Below, in pieces: positions 26,726 to 34,499 of a DNA stretch of 64,000 nucleotides (positions are counted from its first letter, which is position 1; each line of letters starts with the position of its first letter). Source of the stretch: Nocardiopsis mwathae (GTDB lineage Bacteria > Actinomycetota > Actinomycetes > Streptosporangiales > Streptosporangiaceae). Below the pieces are notes generated by a model. The model had not been told where the DNA came from, made no database searches, and saw nothing but the letters and a program-made list of their open reading frames with translations. The stretch covers positions 806,001-870,000 of the forward strand of contig NZ_JACHDS010000001.1 of the NCBI RefSeq assembly GCF_014201195.1, given 5' to 3'. The translations under genes and the position numbers were made by a program.

Positions 26726-28234
26726 GTGGCACAGCCACCGTCGTCGGCCGGGCCGGGAGACCACGCCCTGCCCCCTCAGCCGTCCCGGAACGGGGACCAT
26801 CCTCTCTCGCACATGATGCGGGTGGAGGCCGCCGCCCCGCCGCCCTCGGAGAACGGGTGGCGGCGCTTCCTGCGCCGTCTCGGCGTCGGCCGCGACGCGC
26901 GGGCGTCCGCTCCGCCCGCCGCAGGCGTGCGGCCGGGCTACCCCCTTCCACCGGACCCCCGACCCCTGCCGGGAGGCGGCGGCCCGCACCCCGTCCCGCC
27001 CTACGGCGCCCAGCCCCAGTGGGCCGCCCCGCCGCAACCGGTGGCGCCGCCCCCTGCGGGCCCCGCCGTCGCGACCCCGCCGCCCGCGCCCGCGGAGCCG
27101 GCGGCGGCCGCGCCGACCCCCGAACCCGGCACTCCGGCCTCGACCCCGGCCGGCGGCCCCGACCGCCACGACCTGCTGACCGGGACCCTGGCCGGGCTGG
27201 CCATGCGCGACCTCGCGCTGGTCGACTCCCTCATCGAGGTCGTGGAGGAGCTGGAGGACAGCAGCGAGGACCCCGTGCTGCTGGAGAAGCTCTTCAAGAT
27301 CGACAACCTGGCCACCCGGATGCGCCGCAACGGGGAGAACCTGCTGGTCCTCGCCGGACAGGACTCCGGCGACACCTCCACCGAACCGGTCCCGCTGCTC
27401 GACGTCGCGCGCGCCGCGATCTCCGAGATCAGCGAGTACCAGCGCGTCCGCCTCGGGTACCTGCCCGACCTGTTCATCTCCGGCGCCGCGGCCGACGACA
27501 TCAGCCACCTCATCGCCGAGCTGATGGACAACGCGACCGAGAAGTCGCCCGACCACGCCCAGGTCGTCATCAGCGCCCAGGCGATGGGCGACGACCGGCT
27601 GCTGATCACCGTCGAGGACGAGGGGATCGGCATCCCCCCGGAGCGCCTGAAGGCGTACAACACCCGGCTGGCCGGCGAGCCCGTTCTGGACGAGGAGGTC
27701 ATCCGGCACATGGGCTTCTACGTCGTCAGCCGCATCGCGCACAGACACGGTCTGGAGGTCCAGCTCGAAGGCCGGGCCTTCCGGGGGGTCAGCGCCCACG
27801 TCGTGGTCCCCTCCGCCCTGTTCGGCACCACCGGCCCCCGCCCGGTGGAGCCGCCCGTGGGACGGAGCGGCGCGCGCTCCGCGGTCCGGCCCCATGTCCT
27901 CCCGATGCCGACGGTCGCCCCCGACGGGCGGTCGCCACGCCGCCCGGCACCATCCGTTCCCGGTTCGCAAGCGCAGGAGAAGAACCGCGCCATGGAGTCG
28001 TCGGTGACCGCGGCCGGACTGCCGCGCCGCAGCGCCCACAGGAACACCGCCCCCCTGCCGATGCCCGCCGCGGACGGCGAGGAGCACAACGGCTCCGGCG
28101 ATCCGTCGGCCGGCACCGACCGCGCCGACGGCGGAGCCGAAGTGAGCAAGGCCGAGCGGATCCGCGCGGACCTTGAGGGCTTCATCGAGGGGCAGCAGGC
28201 GGCCGAGGGGTCCGACGCGGGCCCCGAGAAATAG
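26726..28234 (+). CDS. Conservon sensor-like ATP-binding protein (CvnA type, soluble)
   Basis: A 502-residue protein. The first ~150 residues are Pro/Ala-rich and disordered. A DHp-like helical pair follows (ALVDSLIEVVEELEDSSEDPVLLEKLFKIDNLATRMRRN, read as two blocks). The HATPase domain shows an N-box (LIAELMDNATEKSP), G1 (VEDEGIGIPPERL) and a G2-like segment (MGFYVVSRIAHRHGLEVQL). The C-terminal ~140 residues are again disordered. Streptomyces CvnA proteins usually carry N-terminal membrane and nitrate-sensor domains; none is seen here. The residue before LATRMRRN is Asn, where paralogues usually have His. GTG 26726 has GAGGAG six bases upstream. It leads the roadblock/DUF742/GTPase genes, a G-protein-like signalling cluster of actinomycetes. 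Confidence 0.88.
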   Translation: MAQPPSSAGPGDHALPPQPSRNGDHPLSHMMRVEAAAPPPSENGWRRFLRRLGVGRDARASAPPAAGVRPGYPLPPDPRPLPGGGGPHPVPPYGAQPQWAAPPQPVAPPPAGPAVATPPPAPAEPAAAAPTPEPGTPASTPAGGPDRHDLLTGTLAGLAMRDLALVDSLIEVVEELEDSSEDPVLLEKLFKIDNLATRMRRNGENLLVLAGQDSGDTSTEPVPLLDVARAAISEISEYQRVRLGYLPDLFISGAAADDISHLIAELMDNATEKSPDHAQVVISAQAMGDDRLLITVEDEGIGIPPERLKAYNTRLAGEPVLDEEVIRHMGFYVVSRIAHRHGLEVQLEGRAFRGVSAHVVVPSALFGTTGPRPVEPPVGRSGARSAVRPHVLPMPTVAPDGRSPRRPAPSVPGSQAQEKNRAMESSVTAAGLPRRSAHRNTAPLPMPAADGEEHNGSGDPSAGTDRADGGAEVSKAERIRADLEGFIEGQQAAEGSDAGPEK

Positions 28235-28386
28235 CAGTACGTCCGCGCGACCGCCCCCGCTCCGGTGCCGCCAGGGGGACACAGGCGATGCCGGTGGTCG
28301 CCCCGGCCGTGGGAAGTCGGCCGGGCCAGCCCCCTCAACCCCCAGCAATCCCGTTTCGGAAAAACCCATCGAGGATCTGGACGCAC

Positions 28387-28812
28387 ATGGACAACCGCTT
28401 GAGCGAAAGCGCGGAGAATTTCACCTGGCTCATTTCCAACTTCGTCGACGAAATGCCCGGGGTGGAGCATGCCGTGGTCGTCTCCTCCGACGGTCTGCTA
28501 CTCACCGCCTCCGAGGGTTTTCCCGAGGAACACGCCGAACAGCTCGCGGCCATCGCGAGCGGCATGCAGAGCCTCGCCGACGGCACGGCGCGGCTCTTCG
28601 GCAAGGGCACCTCGGAGCAGCTCATCCTGCGGATGGAGCACGGGCACCTGTTCGTGATGTCCATCAGCGACGGATCGACGCTGGCGGTCCTGACAGCGAG
28701 CAGCGCCGATATGAAAATCGTCGCCTATAAGATGGCGCTGCTCGTGGAGAGCGCGGGGCACGTCCTGACTCCCCAGCTGCGCTCCCAGTTGCGTGAGGTC
28801 ATCACACCGTGA
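28387..28812 (+). CDS. Roadblock/LC7 domain protein (CvnB)
   Basis: A 141-residue Roadblock/LC7-fold protein: NFTWLISNFVDEMPGVEHAVVVSSDGLLLTASEGF is the conserved first half, MEHGHLFVMSISDGSTLAVLTASSADMKIVAYKMALLVE the second. In conservons this subunit binds the GTPase and the sensor-like ATPase and is likened to a GTPase-activating or scaffold partner. ATG 28387 gives the normal family length; GAGGA lies 11 bp upstream. Second gene of the cluster, 152 bp after the ATPase gene. Confidence 0.93.
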   Translation: MDNRLSESAENFTWLISNFVDEMPGVEHAVVVSSDGLLLTASEGFPEEHAEQLAAIASGMQSLADGTARLFGKGTSEQLILRMEHGHLFVMSISDGSTLAVLTASSADMKIVAYKMALLVESAGHVLTPQLRSQLREVITP

Positions 28813-28876
28813 CCGTGCCGATCCTGCCGACCTCCGACCGGACCGGGCACCGGAATACGAACAGGATGCCAGCACA

Positions 28877-29236
28877 ATGAGCTTTCGCAGGAAGAGGGGC
28901 GCCAGGATCCGCCCCTACACCTTCACCGGCGGCAGGACGAGGTCGCGCCACCCGCTGATGGTGCAGACCCTCGTCTCGGTCTCCGACCCGGACGCTCCGG
29001 CGCCGACGAACCTGCTGCCGGAATCGCAGAACATCTACCGGCTGTGCCGTGAACCGCGGTCGGTCGCCGAGATCGGCGCCGAACTGCGCATCCCCATCGG
29101 CGTGGCCCAGGTCCTTCTCAGCGACCTGGCGGACCAGGGCCACGTCTTCATCCATCCGACCATCACCGGACACAGTCCGTCGGAAAACCAAGTTCTGGAG
29201 AGGGCGCTCCGTGGACTCGAACGTCTCTTCCAATGA
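28877..29236 (+). CDS. DUF742 protein (CvnC)
   Basis: A 119-residue winged-helix-like DUF742 protein. It contains the diagnostic RIRPYTFTGGRTRS near the N-terminus and ESQNIYRLCREPRSVAEIGAELRIPIGVAQVLLSDL in the middle, resembling a DNA-binding helix-turn-helix. Third gene of the conservon. ATG 28877 is chosen; an in-frame GTG at 28793 would overlap the roadblock gene and add a non-conserved leader. Its 3' end overlaps the GTPase gene by 26 bp. Confidence 0.92.
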   Translation: MSFRRKRGARIRPYTFTGGRTRSRHPLMVQTLVSVSDPDAPAPTNLLPESQNIYRLCREPRSVAEIGAELRIPIGVAQVLLSDLADQGHVFIHPTITGHSPSENQVLERALRGLERLFQ

Positions 29237-29816
29237 CATGGCGGGCTCCGGCTCGCTCGTGTCCACCAAGATCGTCATCGCCGGAGGGTTCGGCGCCGGA
29301 AAGACCACGCTGGTCGGCTCCGTCTCCGAGATTCCACCGGTGACCACCGAGGCCGTGATGACCGAGGCCAGCATGGGCCACGACGATCTGACGGCCATCC
29401 CCGGCAAGACGACCACGACCGTCGCGATGGACTTCGGCCGCCTCACCCTTGAGCGCGAGTTGATCATGTACCTGTTCGGCACGCCCGGCCAGGCCCGCTT
29501 CTGGTTCATGTGGGACGACATCGTCCGCGGCGCGGTCGGTGCCGTCGTCGTGGTCGACAGCCGCCGCCTGGCCGACTGCTTCGACGCGATCGACTACTTC
29601 GAGCGCAACCGGACCATCCCCTACATCGTCGCGCTCAACAGGTTCGACGGGCAACTCGACTACACCATCGAGCAGATCCGCGAGGCACTGGAGATCGACC
29701 AGCGGGTGCCGATCATCGACTTCGACGCGCGCGAGCGCCGTTCCGGCGGGGAGGTGCTGCGGCGCCTGCTCGAATACACGCTCTCGCGACCCAAGGAGCC
29801 CGAGCTGATCGGGTAG
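29211..29816 (+). CDS. Conservon small GTPase (CvnD)
   Basis: A 201-residue Ras/Arf-like ATP/GTP-binding protein of the MglA-related actinobacterial group. P-loop GGFGAGKTTLVGSVSE (residues 25-40), switch region with TTTVAMDFGRL, G3-like LFGTPGQARFWFMWDDIVRGA and base-recognition NRFDG in place of NKxD. It is the molecular switch of the cluster. GTG 29211 is used because GGAGAGGG sits 8 bp upstream; it overlaps the DUF742 gene, as commonly seen. Last gene of the conservon. Confidence 0.92.
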   Translation: MDSNVSSNDMAGSGSLVSTKIVIAGGFGAGKTTLVGSVSEIPPVTTEAVMTEASMGHDDLTAIPGKTTTTVAMDFGRLTLERELIMYLFGTPGQARFWFMWDDIVRGAVGAVVVVDSRRLADCFDAIDYFERNRTIPYIVALNRFDGQLDYTIEQIREALEIDQRVPIIDFDARERRSGGEVLRRLLEYTLSRPKEPELIG

Positions 29817-29841
29817 GACAGGTGACACGCGGGTGAGTAAC

Positions 29842-29857
29842 ACGGGGGCACCCCCGT
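29842..29857 (+). terminator. Hairpin after the conservon
   Basis: ACGGGGG-CA-CCCCCGT, a compact GC hairpin (loop effectively GCAC) 26 bp after the GTPase stop. No T-tract. Confidence 0.4.
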
Positions 29858-29891
29858 CGCCCCACCCACACGTCCATTACGGTGGGGCGCC

Positions 29892-30632
29892 GTGAGTAGA
29901 AGTGTCAACCGTTCCATGTCGGCCGGATCGCTCGTCCCCATCGGCGGTGATGGGGAGGCAGGCGCCCACCTGGTCTGCTTTCCCCACGCCGGCGGGTCGG
30001 AGATGACCTACGCCCCCTGGCGGGCCGAGCTCGCCGACCGCTACCGCCTATGGACGGCAGCCCGCCGTTCGCCGGGCGGCGGCGCGGAGGGGGGATCCGG
30101 CTGGGATACTCTCGTCTCCGCCCACGCCGCAGCGGTATCCGCCCTCCCCGGGGAGATCACGCTGTACGGTCACAGCATGGGGGCACTGCTCGCCTACGAG
30201 ACGGCACGGCTGCTGCGCGACGACGGGCGGGCCGTGAGCCGCCTGGTCGTCAGCGGGCGGGAGGCGCCGCACATCGTGCGCCGCCTGGTCGTGCCGGACG
30301 ACCCCGTCGAACTCGCGAAGACGGCCGCCGACCTGTACGGGGGCATCCCGGACGAGCTGCTCGACGACCCCGACATGCTGCACGTCCTCGGCCAGGCACT
30401 GATGCGCGACTACCGGATCTTCACCGAGTACCGGTGGCGGCCCGGCGAACCGCTGGACATCCCCCTCACCGTGTTCGCGGGGGCCGACGACCCCGTGGTC
30501 GGCGAGGACGGGGCGCGCGAATGGAAGCGGCACACCACCGGCCCGTTCCAGGCGGTGACCATCCCCGGCGGCCACTTCCCCGGCCCCGAGGGCACCGCCG
30601 CGATCCTCGCGACCCTGCGCGAGAGCGCATGA
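29892..30632 (+). CDS. Type II thioesterase (alpha/beta hydrolase)
   Basis: A 246-residue thioesterase of the GrsT/RifR class. HLVCFPHAGGSEMTYAPW is the family N-terminal oxyanion region, Ser95 in LYGHSMGALLAYE is the nucleophile, the Asp lies in VFAGADDPVVGED, and the His in IPGGHFPGPEG. These enzymes remove misprimed acyl groups from carrier proteins of polyketide or nonribosomal peptide synthetases. No such synthetase lies within the window, so this copy is an orphan or serves clusters elsewhere. Start GTG 29892; ATG 29916 is an alternative. Confidence 0.88.
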   Translation: MSRSVNRSMSAGSLVPIGGDGEAGAHLVCFPHAGGSEMTYAPWRAELADRYRLWTAARRSPGGGAEGGSGWDTLVSAHAAAVSALPGEITLYGHSMGALLAYETARLLRDDGRAVSRLVVSGREAPHIVRRLVVPDDPVELAKTAADLYGGIPDELLDDPDMLHVLGQALMRDYRIFTEYRWRPGEPLDIPLTVFAGADDPVVGEDGAREWKRHTTGPFQAVTIPGGHFPGPEGTAAILATLRESA

Positions 30633-30672
30633 GCGCATAGAGGTGCACGCGGCGCGACGATCGGGAGGACAC

Positions 30673-31758
30673 ATGTCGGCGGAACGGCGGGCCCTGTGGA
30701 TCGGGACCTACACTCCGGGCTCCGATCCGGGCGGCGCGGGTGAGGGGATCCACCTGGTGTGGCTGGATCCGGCGACCGGGGCGCTGACCGGCGGCGGGGT
30801 CGCGGCGCGCACCGACGGGCCGTCGTTCCTCGCCCGGCATCCCGGCGGCCACCTCCTGTACGCCGTCAACGAACGCGCCGAGGGCGGCCTCACCGGTTTC
30901 GCCGTGGGCGCCGACGGGGCACTGCGGGAGCTGGGTACGGTGCCGACCGGCGGATCGTCCCCATGCCACCTCGCCGTGCACCCGGCGGGGCGCCACGTGA
31001 TCGTGGCGAACTACGCCGACGGCGGCGTCGCCGTGCACCCCATCGCCGAGAACGGTGCGCCGCGGGTCGCCTGCGCACTGCTGACCCACACCGGCGGCGG
31101 CCCCGACGCCGCGCGCCAGGCCGGGCCGCACGCCCACCACGTGTCCGTCGCCCCGGGCGGTCGGCACCTGTTCGTCTGCGATCTCGGCACCGACGAGCTG
31201 CGCCGCCACCCGCTGGACGCCGCACCGACCGACTCGCGCATCGTCGGGCCAGGGGGTGGGACACCGGTCGCCGCCCGTCTGCCCGCGGGCACCGGCCCGC
31301 GCCACCTCGCCGCCCACCCCACCGGGCACCTGTACATCAGCGGCGAACTGGACTCCCGCGTCCACGTGCTCCGCTGGGACGGTGCCGCTGCCACCGCCGT
31401 CCCCCTGGTCGCGGTCCCCGCCACCACGACGCCTGACGCCGCGGCCGGGCCCAACCACCCGGCCGAACTCGCGCTGTCCCCCGACGCCACCCGCCTCTAC
31501 GTCGCCAACCGGGGCGCCGACACCATCGCCGCCTTCGAGGTGGGGCCGGACGGGGCGGACCTGCGCCCGATCGCCGAGGTGGCGACCGGCGGTGCCCGGC
31601 CCCGGCACTTCGCTCTCGTCGACGGCGCCTTCCTGGTGGTCGCCAACCAGGGCTCCGGCGACCTGACCGTGCTGCGCCTCGACCCCGCCACCGGGATTCC
31701 GCAGGCCACCGGCCACCGCCTGGAGCTGCCCGACCCCGTGTGCGTCCTGCCGGTATGA
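30673..31758 (+). CDS. Lactonase family beta-propeller protein (6-phosphogluconolactonase-like)
   Basis: A 361-residue seven-bladed propeller of the YbhE/Pgl family. WIGTYTPGSDPGGAGEGIHL opens the protein; the repeated blade pattern includes PSFLARHPGGHLLYAVNE, SPCHLAVHPAGRHVIVANYADGGV, AHHVSVAPGGRHLFVCDLGTDEL, GPRHLAAHPTGHLYISGEL and NHPAELALSPDATRLYVANRG. E. coli YbhE hydrolyses 6-phosphogluconolactone; actinobacterial paralogues are not proven to. ATG 30673 has GGGAGGA just upstream. Forty bp after the thioesterase gene and possibly co-transcribed with it. Confidence 0.85.
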   Translation: MSAERRALWIGTYTPGSDPGGAGEGIHLVWLDPATGALTGGGVAARTDGPSFLARHPGGHLLYAVNERAEGGLTGFAVGADGALRELGTVPTGGSSPCHLAVHPAGRHVIVANYADGGVAVHPIAENGAPRVACALLTHTGGGPDAARQAGPHAHHVSVAPGGRHLFVCDLGTDELRRHPLDAAPTDSRIVGPGGGTPVAARLPAGTGPRHLAAHPTGHLYISGELDSRVHVLRWDGAAATAVPLVAVPATTTPDAAAGPNHPAELALSPDATRLYVANRGADTIAAFEVGPDGADLRPIAEVATGGARPRHFALVDGAFLVVANQGSGDLTVLRLDPATGIPQATGHRLELPDPVCVLPV

Positions 31759-31779
31759 CCGGGATCTACAAGATCCCGG
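31759..31779 (+). terminator. Hairpin terminator after the lactonase gene
   Basis: CCGGGATCT-ACA-AGATCCCGG: nine-bp perfect stem with a 3-nt loop, immediately after the lactonase stop. Confidence 0.6.
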
Positions 31780-31895
31780 CGGGAACCCCGGCGCACCCCG
31801 ACAACCTGCCCTGAAGCGGTCATAGGTGACAATCGACTACGGACGCCCCGCGTTCTGGGACCCGTGACCCGACCATGACCAGGACAGGAACAGCC

Positions 31896-32507
31896 ATGCC
31901 CGACGCCCCCGCCCCACGCGCGCGGTACCGCGGCCTCACCGCCCGGGACATCGCCCTCATCGGCATGTTCGCCGCGCTCCTCGCCGTGCTGAGCATGCCG
32001 TTCGCCATCCCCGTCGGGCCGGTGCCCATCACCCTGCAGACGCTCGGCGTGATGCTCGCCCCGAGCCTGCTCGGCGCCAAGCGCGGCACGCTGGCCGTCC
32101 TCACTTTCCTGGCCCTCACCCTGGCCGGGCTTCCGCTGCTGCCGGGCGGCCGCGGCGGCCTGGCGCCGTTCATCGGCCCCACCGGCGGCTACCTGCTCGC
32201 CTGGGTCCTGGGCGCACTGGTCATCGGCCTGCTCGCGCAGCGGATGGTGCCCCGCTACCGCTTCTGGGCGGGGTTCGGCATCAACATCCTCGGCGGCATC
32301 GGTGTCGTCTACCTCATCGGGGTGCCATGGAGCGCGGTCGTCCTCGGCGACGACATGATCGCCACGGCGCTGGCCGCCTACGTCTTCCTCCCGGGCGACC
32401 TGGTGAAGGCCGCGCTCGCCGCCGCGATCGCCACCGCCGTCTACCGCGCCTACCCCATCCCGCCGGCAGGAACGAAGGTGCCGGCGAGCTCACCCGAGGC
32501 CGCCTGA
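31896..32507 (+). CDS. bioY: BioY biotin transporter S component
   Basis: A 203-residue membrane protein, the substrate-binding subunit of the ECF-type biotin importer. Recognisable BioY pattern: IALIGMFAALLAVLSMPFAIPVGPVPITLQTLGVMLA, followed by LTLAGLPLLPGGRGGL and GPTGGYLLAWVLGALVIG, then GVPWSAVV and FLPGDLVKAALAAAIA. About six helices. ATG 31896 has AGGAAC upstream; ATG 31875 has no ribosome site. Followed by its ATPase and energy-coupling permease, giving a complete BioYMN unit. Confidence 0.95.
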   Translation: MPDAPAPRARYRGLTARDIALIGMFAALLAVLSMPFAIPVGPVPITLQTLGVMLAPSLLGAKRGTLAVLTFLALTLAGLPLLPGGRGGLAPFIGPTGGYLLAWVLGALVIGLLAQRMVPRYRFWAGFGINILGGIGVVYLIGVPWSAVVLGDDMIATALAAYVFLPGDLVKAALAAAIATAVYRAYPIPPAGTKVPASSPEAA

Positions 32508-32525
32508 CCCGCAGGGAGCCCGAGC

Positions 32526-33248
32526 ATGCCGCAGCTGGAGAACGTGACCCACGCCTACGACGGGCGCGTGGTCCTCCGCGATGTCTCCGTGCGGCTCACC
32601 GAGCGGCGCATCGGGCTGATCGGCGCCAACGGATCGGGCAAGTCCACCCTGGCCCGGACCCTGAACGGGCTCGTCGTTCCGGACTCCGGACGGGTCCTCG
32701 TCGACGGGCGCGACACCCGGAAGCACGCCCGGGAGATCCGGCGGCGGGTGGGGTTCGTCTTCTCGGACGCCACCACCCAGATCCTCATGCCGACGGTCGC
32801 CGAGGACGTGGCCATCGGTCTGCGGGGCAGCGGGCTCTCCGCGGCCGAGATCGACGCCCGGGTCGGGGCCGTCCTGCGCCGCCACGGTCTGGCCGACCAC
32901 CGCGACCACCCCGCCCACCTGCTCTCCGGCGGCCAGAAGCAGATGCTGGCGCTGGCCTCGGTCCTGGTCACCGAGCCGGAGATCCTGGTCTGCGACGAGC
33001 CCACCACACTGCTGGACCTGCACAACGTCAAGGTCATCGAGCAGACCCTGCGCGGTCTCCCGCAGCAGGTCATCCTGCTCACCCACCACCTGGACTCACT
33101 CACCGGCTTCGACCGCGTCCTGGTGATGGACGACGGCCGGATCGTCTTCGACGGCGCGCCGGGTGCGGCGGTCGACTTCTACACCGGGCTCATGGCGCGC
33201 AGGGCCGACGGGCGGGGCGAGCCGACAGCCCTGGAGCCCGGCCGATGA
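32526..33248 (+). CDS. bioM: ECF transporter ATPase (BioM)
   Basis: A 240-residue ABC ATPase energising biotin uptake. Walker A GANGSGKSTLARTLNG (about residues 35-50), Q-loop region VGFVFSDATTQILMPTVAEDVAIGL typical of ECF ATPases, signature LLSGGQKQMLALASVL, Walker B ILVCDEPTTLLD, and H-loop LLTHHLDSL. AGGGAG lies 8 bp upstream of ATG 32526, which is 18 bp after bioY. The stop overlaps the bioN start (ATGA). Confidence 0.94.
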   Translation: MPQLENVTHAYDGRVVLRDVSVRLTERRIGLIGANGSGKSTLARTLNGLVVPDSGRVLVDGRDTRKHAREIRRRVGFVFSDATTQILMPTVAEDVAIGLRGSGLSAAEIDARVGAVLRRHGLADHRDHPAHLLSGGQKQMLALASVLVTEPEILVCDEPTTLLDLHNVKVIEQTLRGLPQQVILLTHHLDSLTGFDRVLVMDDGRIVFDGAPGAAVDFYTGLMARRADGRGEPTALEPGR

Positions 33249-33844
33249 ACGCCATCGGACTCTACGTCCCCGGCGACTCGCCGCTGTACCGGCTCCCGGC
33301 CGGGGCGAAGCTGCTCGTGCTGATGGCGGTGGTGACGGTGGTCATCGCCGCCGGGAACGTGTGGGTGGCCGCCGGGGCGGCGGCCGCGGCGGCGTCGGCC
33401 TACCCGCTGTGCGGGCTGTCCCCGCGCTACGTGTGGCGCATGCTCCGCCCAGTGCTGCCGTTCCTGGTGGTCATCGCCGCCTTCCAGGGGCTACTCGGCG
33501 ACTGGCCGACCGCGGCCCGCGTCTGCGCCCAGCTCGCCGCCGCGGTGCTGCTCGCCGCGCTGGTCACCCTCACGACGCGGGTCAGTGAGATGCTCGCCCT
33601 CTTCGAGCGCCTGGCGCACCCCCTGCGCCACGCCGGAGTCCGCCCGGACCGGGTCGCCCTGGTCCTCGCGCTCACCATCCGCTCCATCCCCATGGTCGAG
33701 GCCGCCATGCGGGCCTCCCGCGAGGCCTACCGGGCCCGCGGGCTGCGCGGCCGCCCCCACCTCATGGTGGTCCCGGTGATCGTCGGCCTGATCCGCTCCG
33801 CCGAGGCGACCGGCGAGGCCATGGCCGCCCGCGGGATCGAATGA
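33245..33844 (+). CDS. bioN: ECF transporter transmembrane (T) component (BioN)
   Basis: A 199-residue energy-coupling membrane protein with about four to five helices. The coupling motifs that dock the ATPases are present: ASREAYRARGLRG (A-R-G motif) and AMAARGIE at the C-terminus. ATG 33245 overlaps the BioM stop by four bases. Completes the dedicated biotin importer. Confidence 0.92.
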   Translation: MNAIGLYVPGDSPLYRLPAGAKLLVLMAVVTVVIAAGNVWVAAGAAAAAASAYPLCGLSPRYVWRMLRPVLPFLVVIAAFQGLLGDWPTAARVCAQLAAAVLLAALVTLTTRVSEMLALFERLAHPLRHAGVRPDRVALVLALTIRSIPMVEAAMRASREAYRARGLRGRPHLMVVPVIVGLIRSAEATGEAMAARGIE

Positions 33845-34003
33845 CGCTCATGCGGTCTCCTCGGCCCGCGTGTCGCTGCCACGCGTCCGGCGTCCAGGGC
33901 GTGAGGCTCGAAGTGTCACACGCCGGTGGTGTCATGGACCGACTCCCCGGTGGTCCCCGACGAACGCTTCCGGCGGGCCGGGAGGCGGACGGAAGGATAG
34001 GCC

Positions 34004-34417
34004 ATGGAATGGAAGCTCGAAGTGATCCCGGTTCCCGTCACCGATGTCGACCGGGCCAAGCGCTTCTACACCGAGGACGTCGGCTTCGCATGCGACGCCG
34101 ACGAGCGGTTGGGTGACGCCTACCGCATGGTCCAGCTGACGCCGCCCGGTTCGGGGTGTTCGATCGTGATCGGCGACGGGATGACCGAGATGAACCCCGG
34201 GACGCTGGACGGCCTCCAGCTGTGCGTGGGCGACATCGAGGCCGCGCGCGCCGAGCTGGTCTCCCGCGGCGTCGAGGTCAGCCCGGTACAGCACTACGAC
34301 ACGGACACCGGAGAACTCCTCGACGGGCCGGCGGAGGAGTGGAACCGCTTCGTCTTCTTCACCGACCCCGACGGCAACAAATGGGTGGTGCAGGAGAGCC
34401 CGCGCATCACGGGCTGA
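34004..34417 (+). CDS. VOC (glyoxalase/bleomycin-resistance) superfamily protein
   Basis: A 137-residue two-module VOC protein: KLEVIPVPVTDVDRAKRFYTEDVGF is the first beta-alpha-beta unit, LQLCVGDIEAARAELVSRGVEV the second, ending in FTDPDGNKWVVQE. The usual metal ligands (His/Glu) are only partly conserved, so a specific dioxygenase, lyase or binding role cannot be assigned. AAGGAT lies about 8 bp upstream. Monocistronic. Confidence 0.85.
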   Translation: MEWKLEVIPVPVTDVDRAKRFYTEDVGFACDADERLGDAYRMVQLTPPGSGCSIVIGDGMTEMNPGTLDGLQLCVGDIEAARAELVSRGVEVSPVQHYDTDTGELLDGPAEEWNRFVFFTDPDGNKWVVQESPRITG

Positions 34418-34441
34418 GCACGGGCCGGCCCCTGGAACCTC

Positions 34442-34483
34442 GGAGCGGCGGGTGGCCCGGTCGACATGACCACCCGCCGCTCC
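34442..34483. terminator. Bidirectional hairpin terminator
   Basis: Perfect 14-bp stem (GGAGCGGCGGGTGG with CCACCCGCCGCTCC), 14-nt loop, between the convergent VOC and acyl-CoA dehydrogenase genes. Confidence 0.75.
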
Positions 34484-34499
34484 CGGTTCGGTGCTCCGG

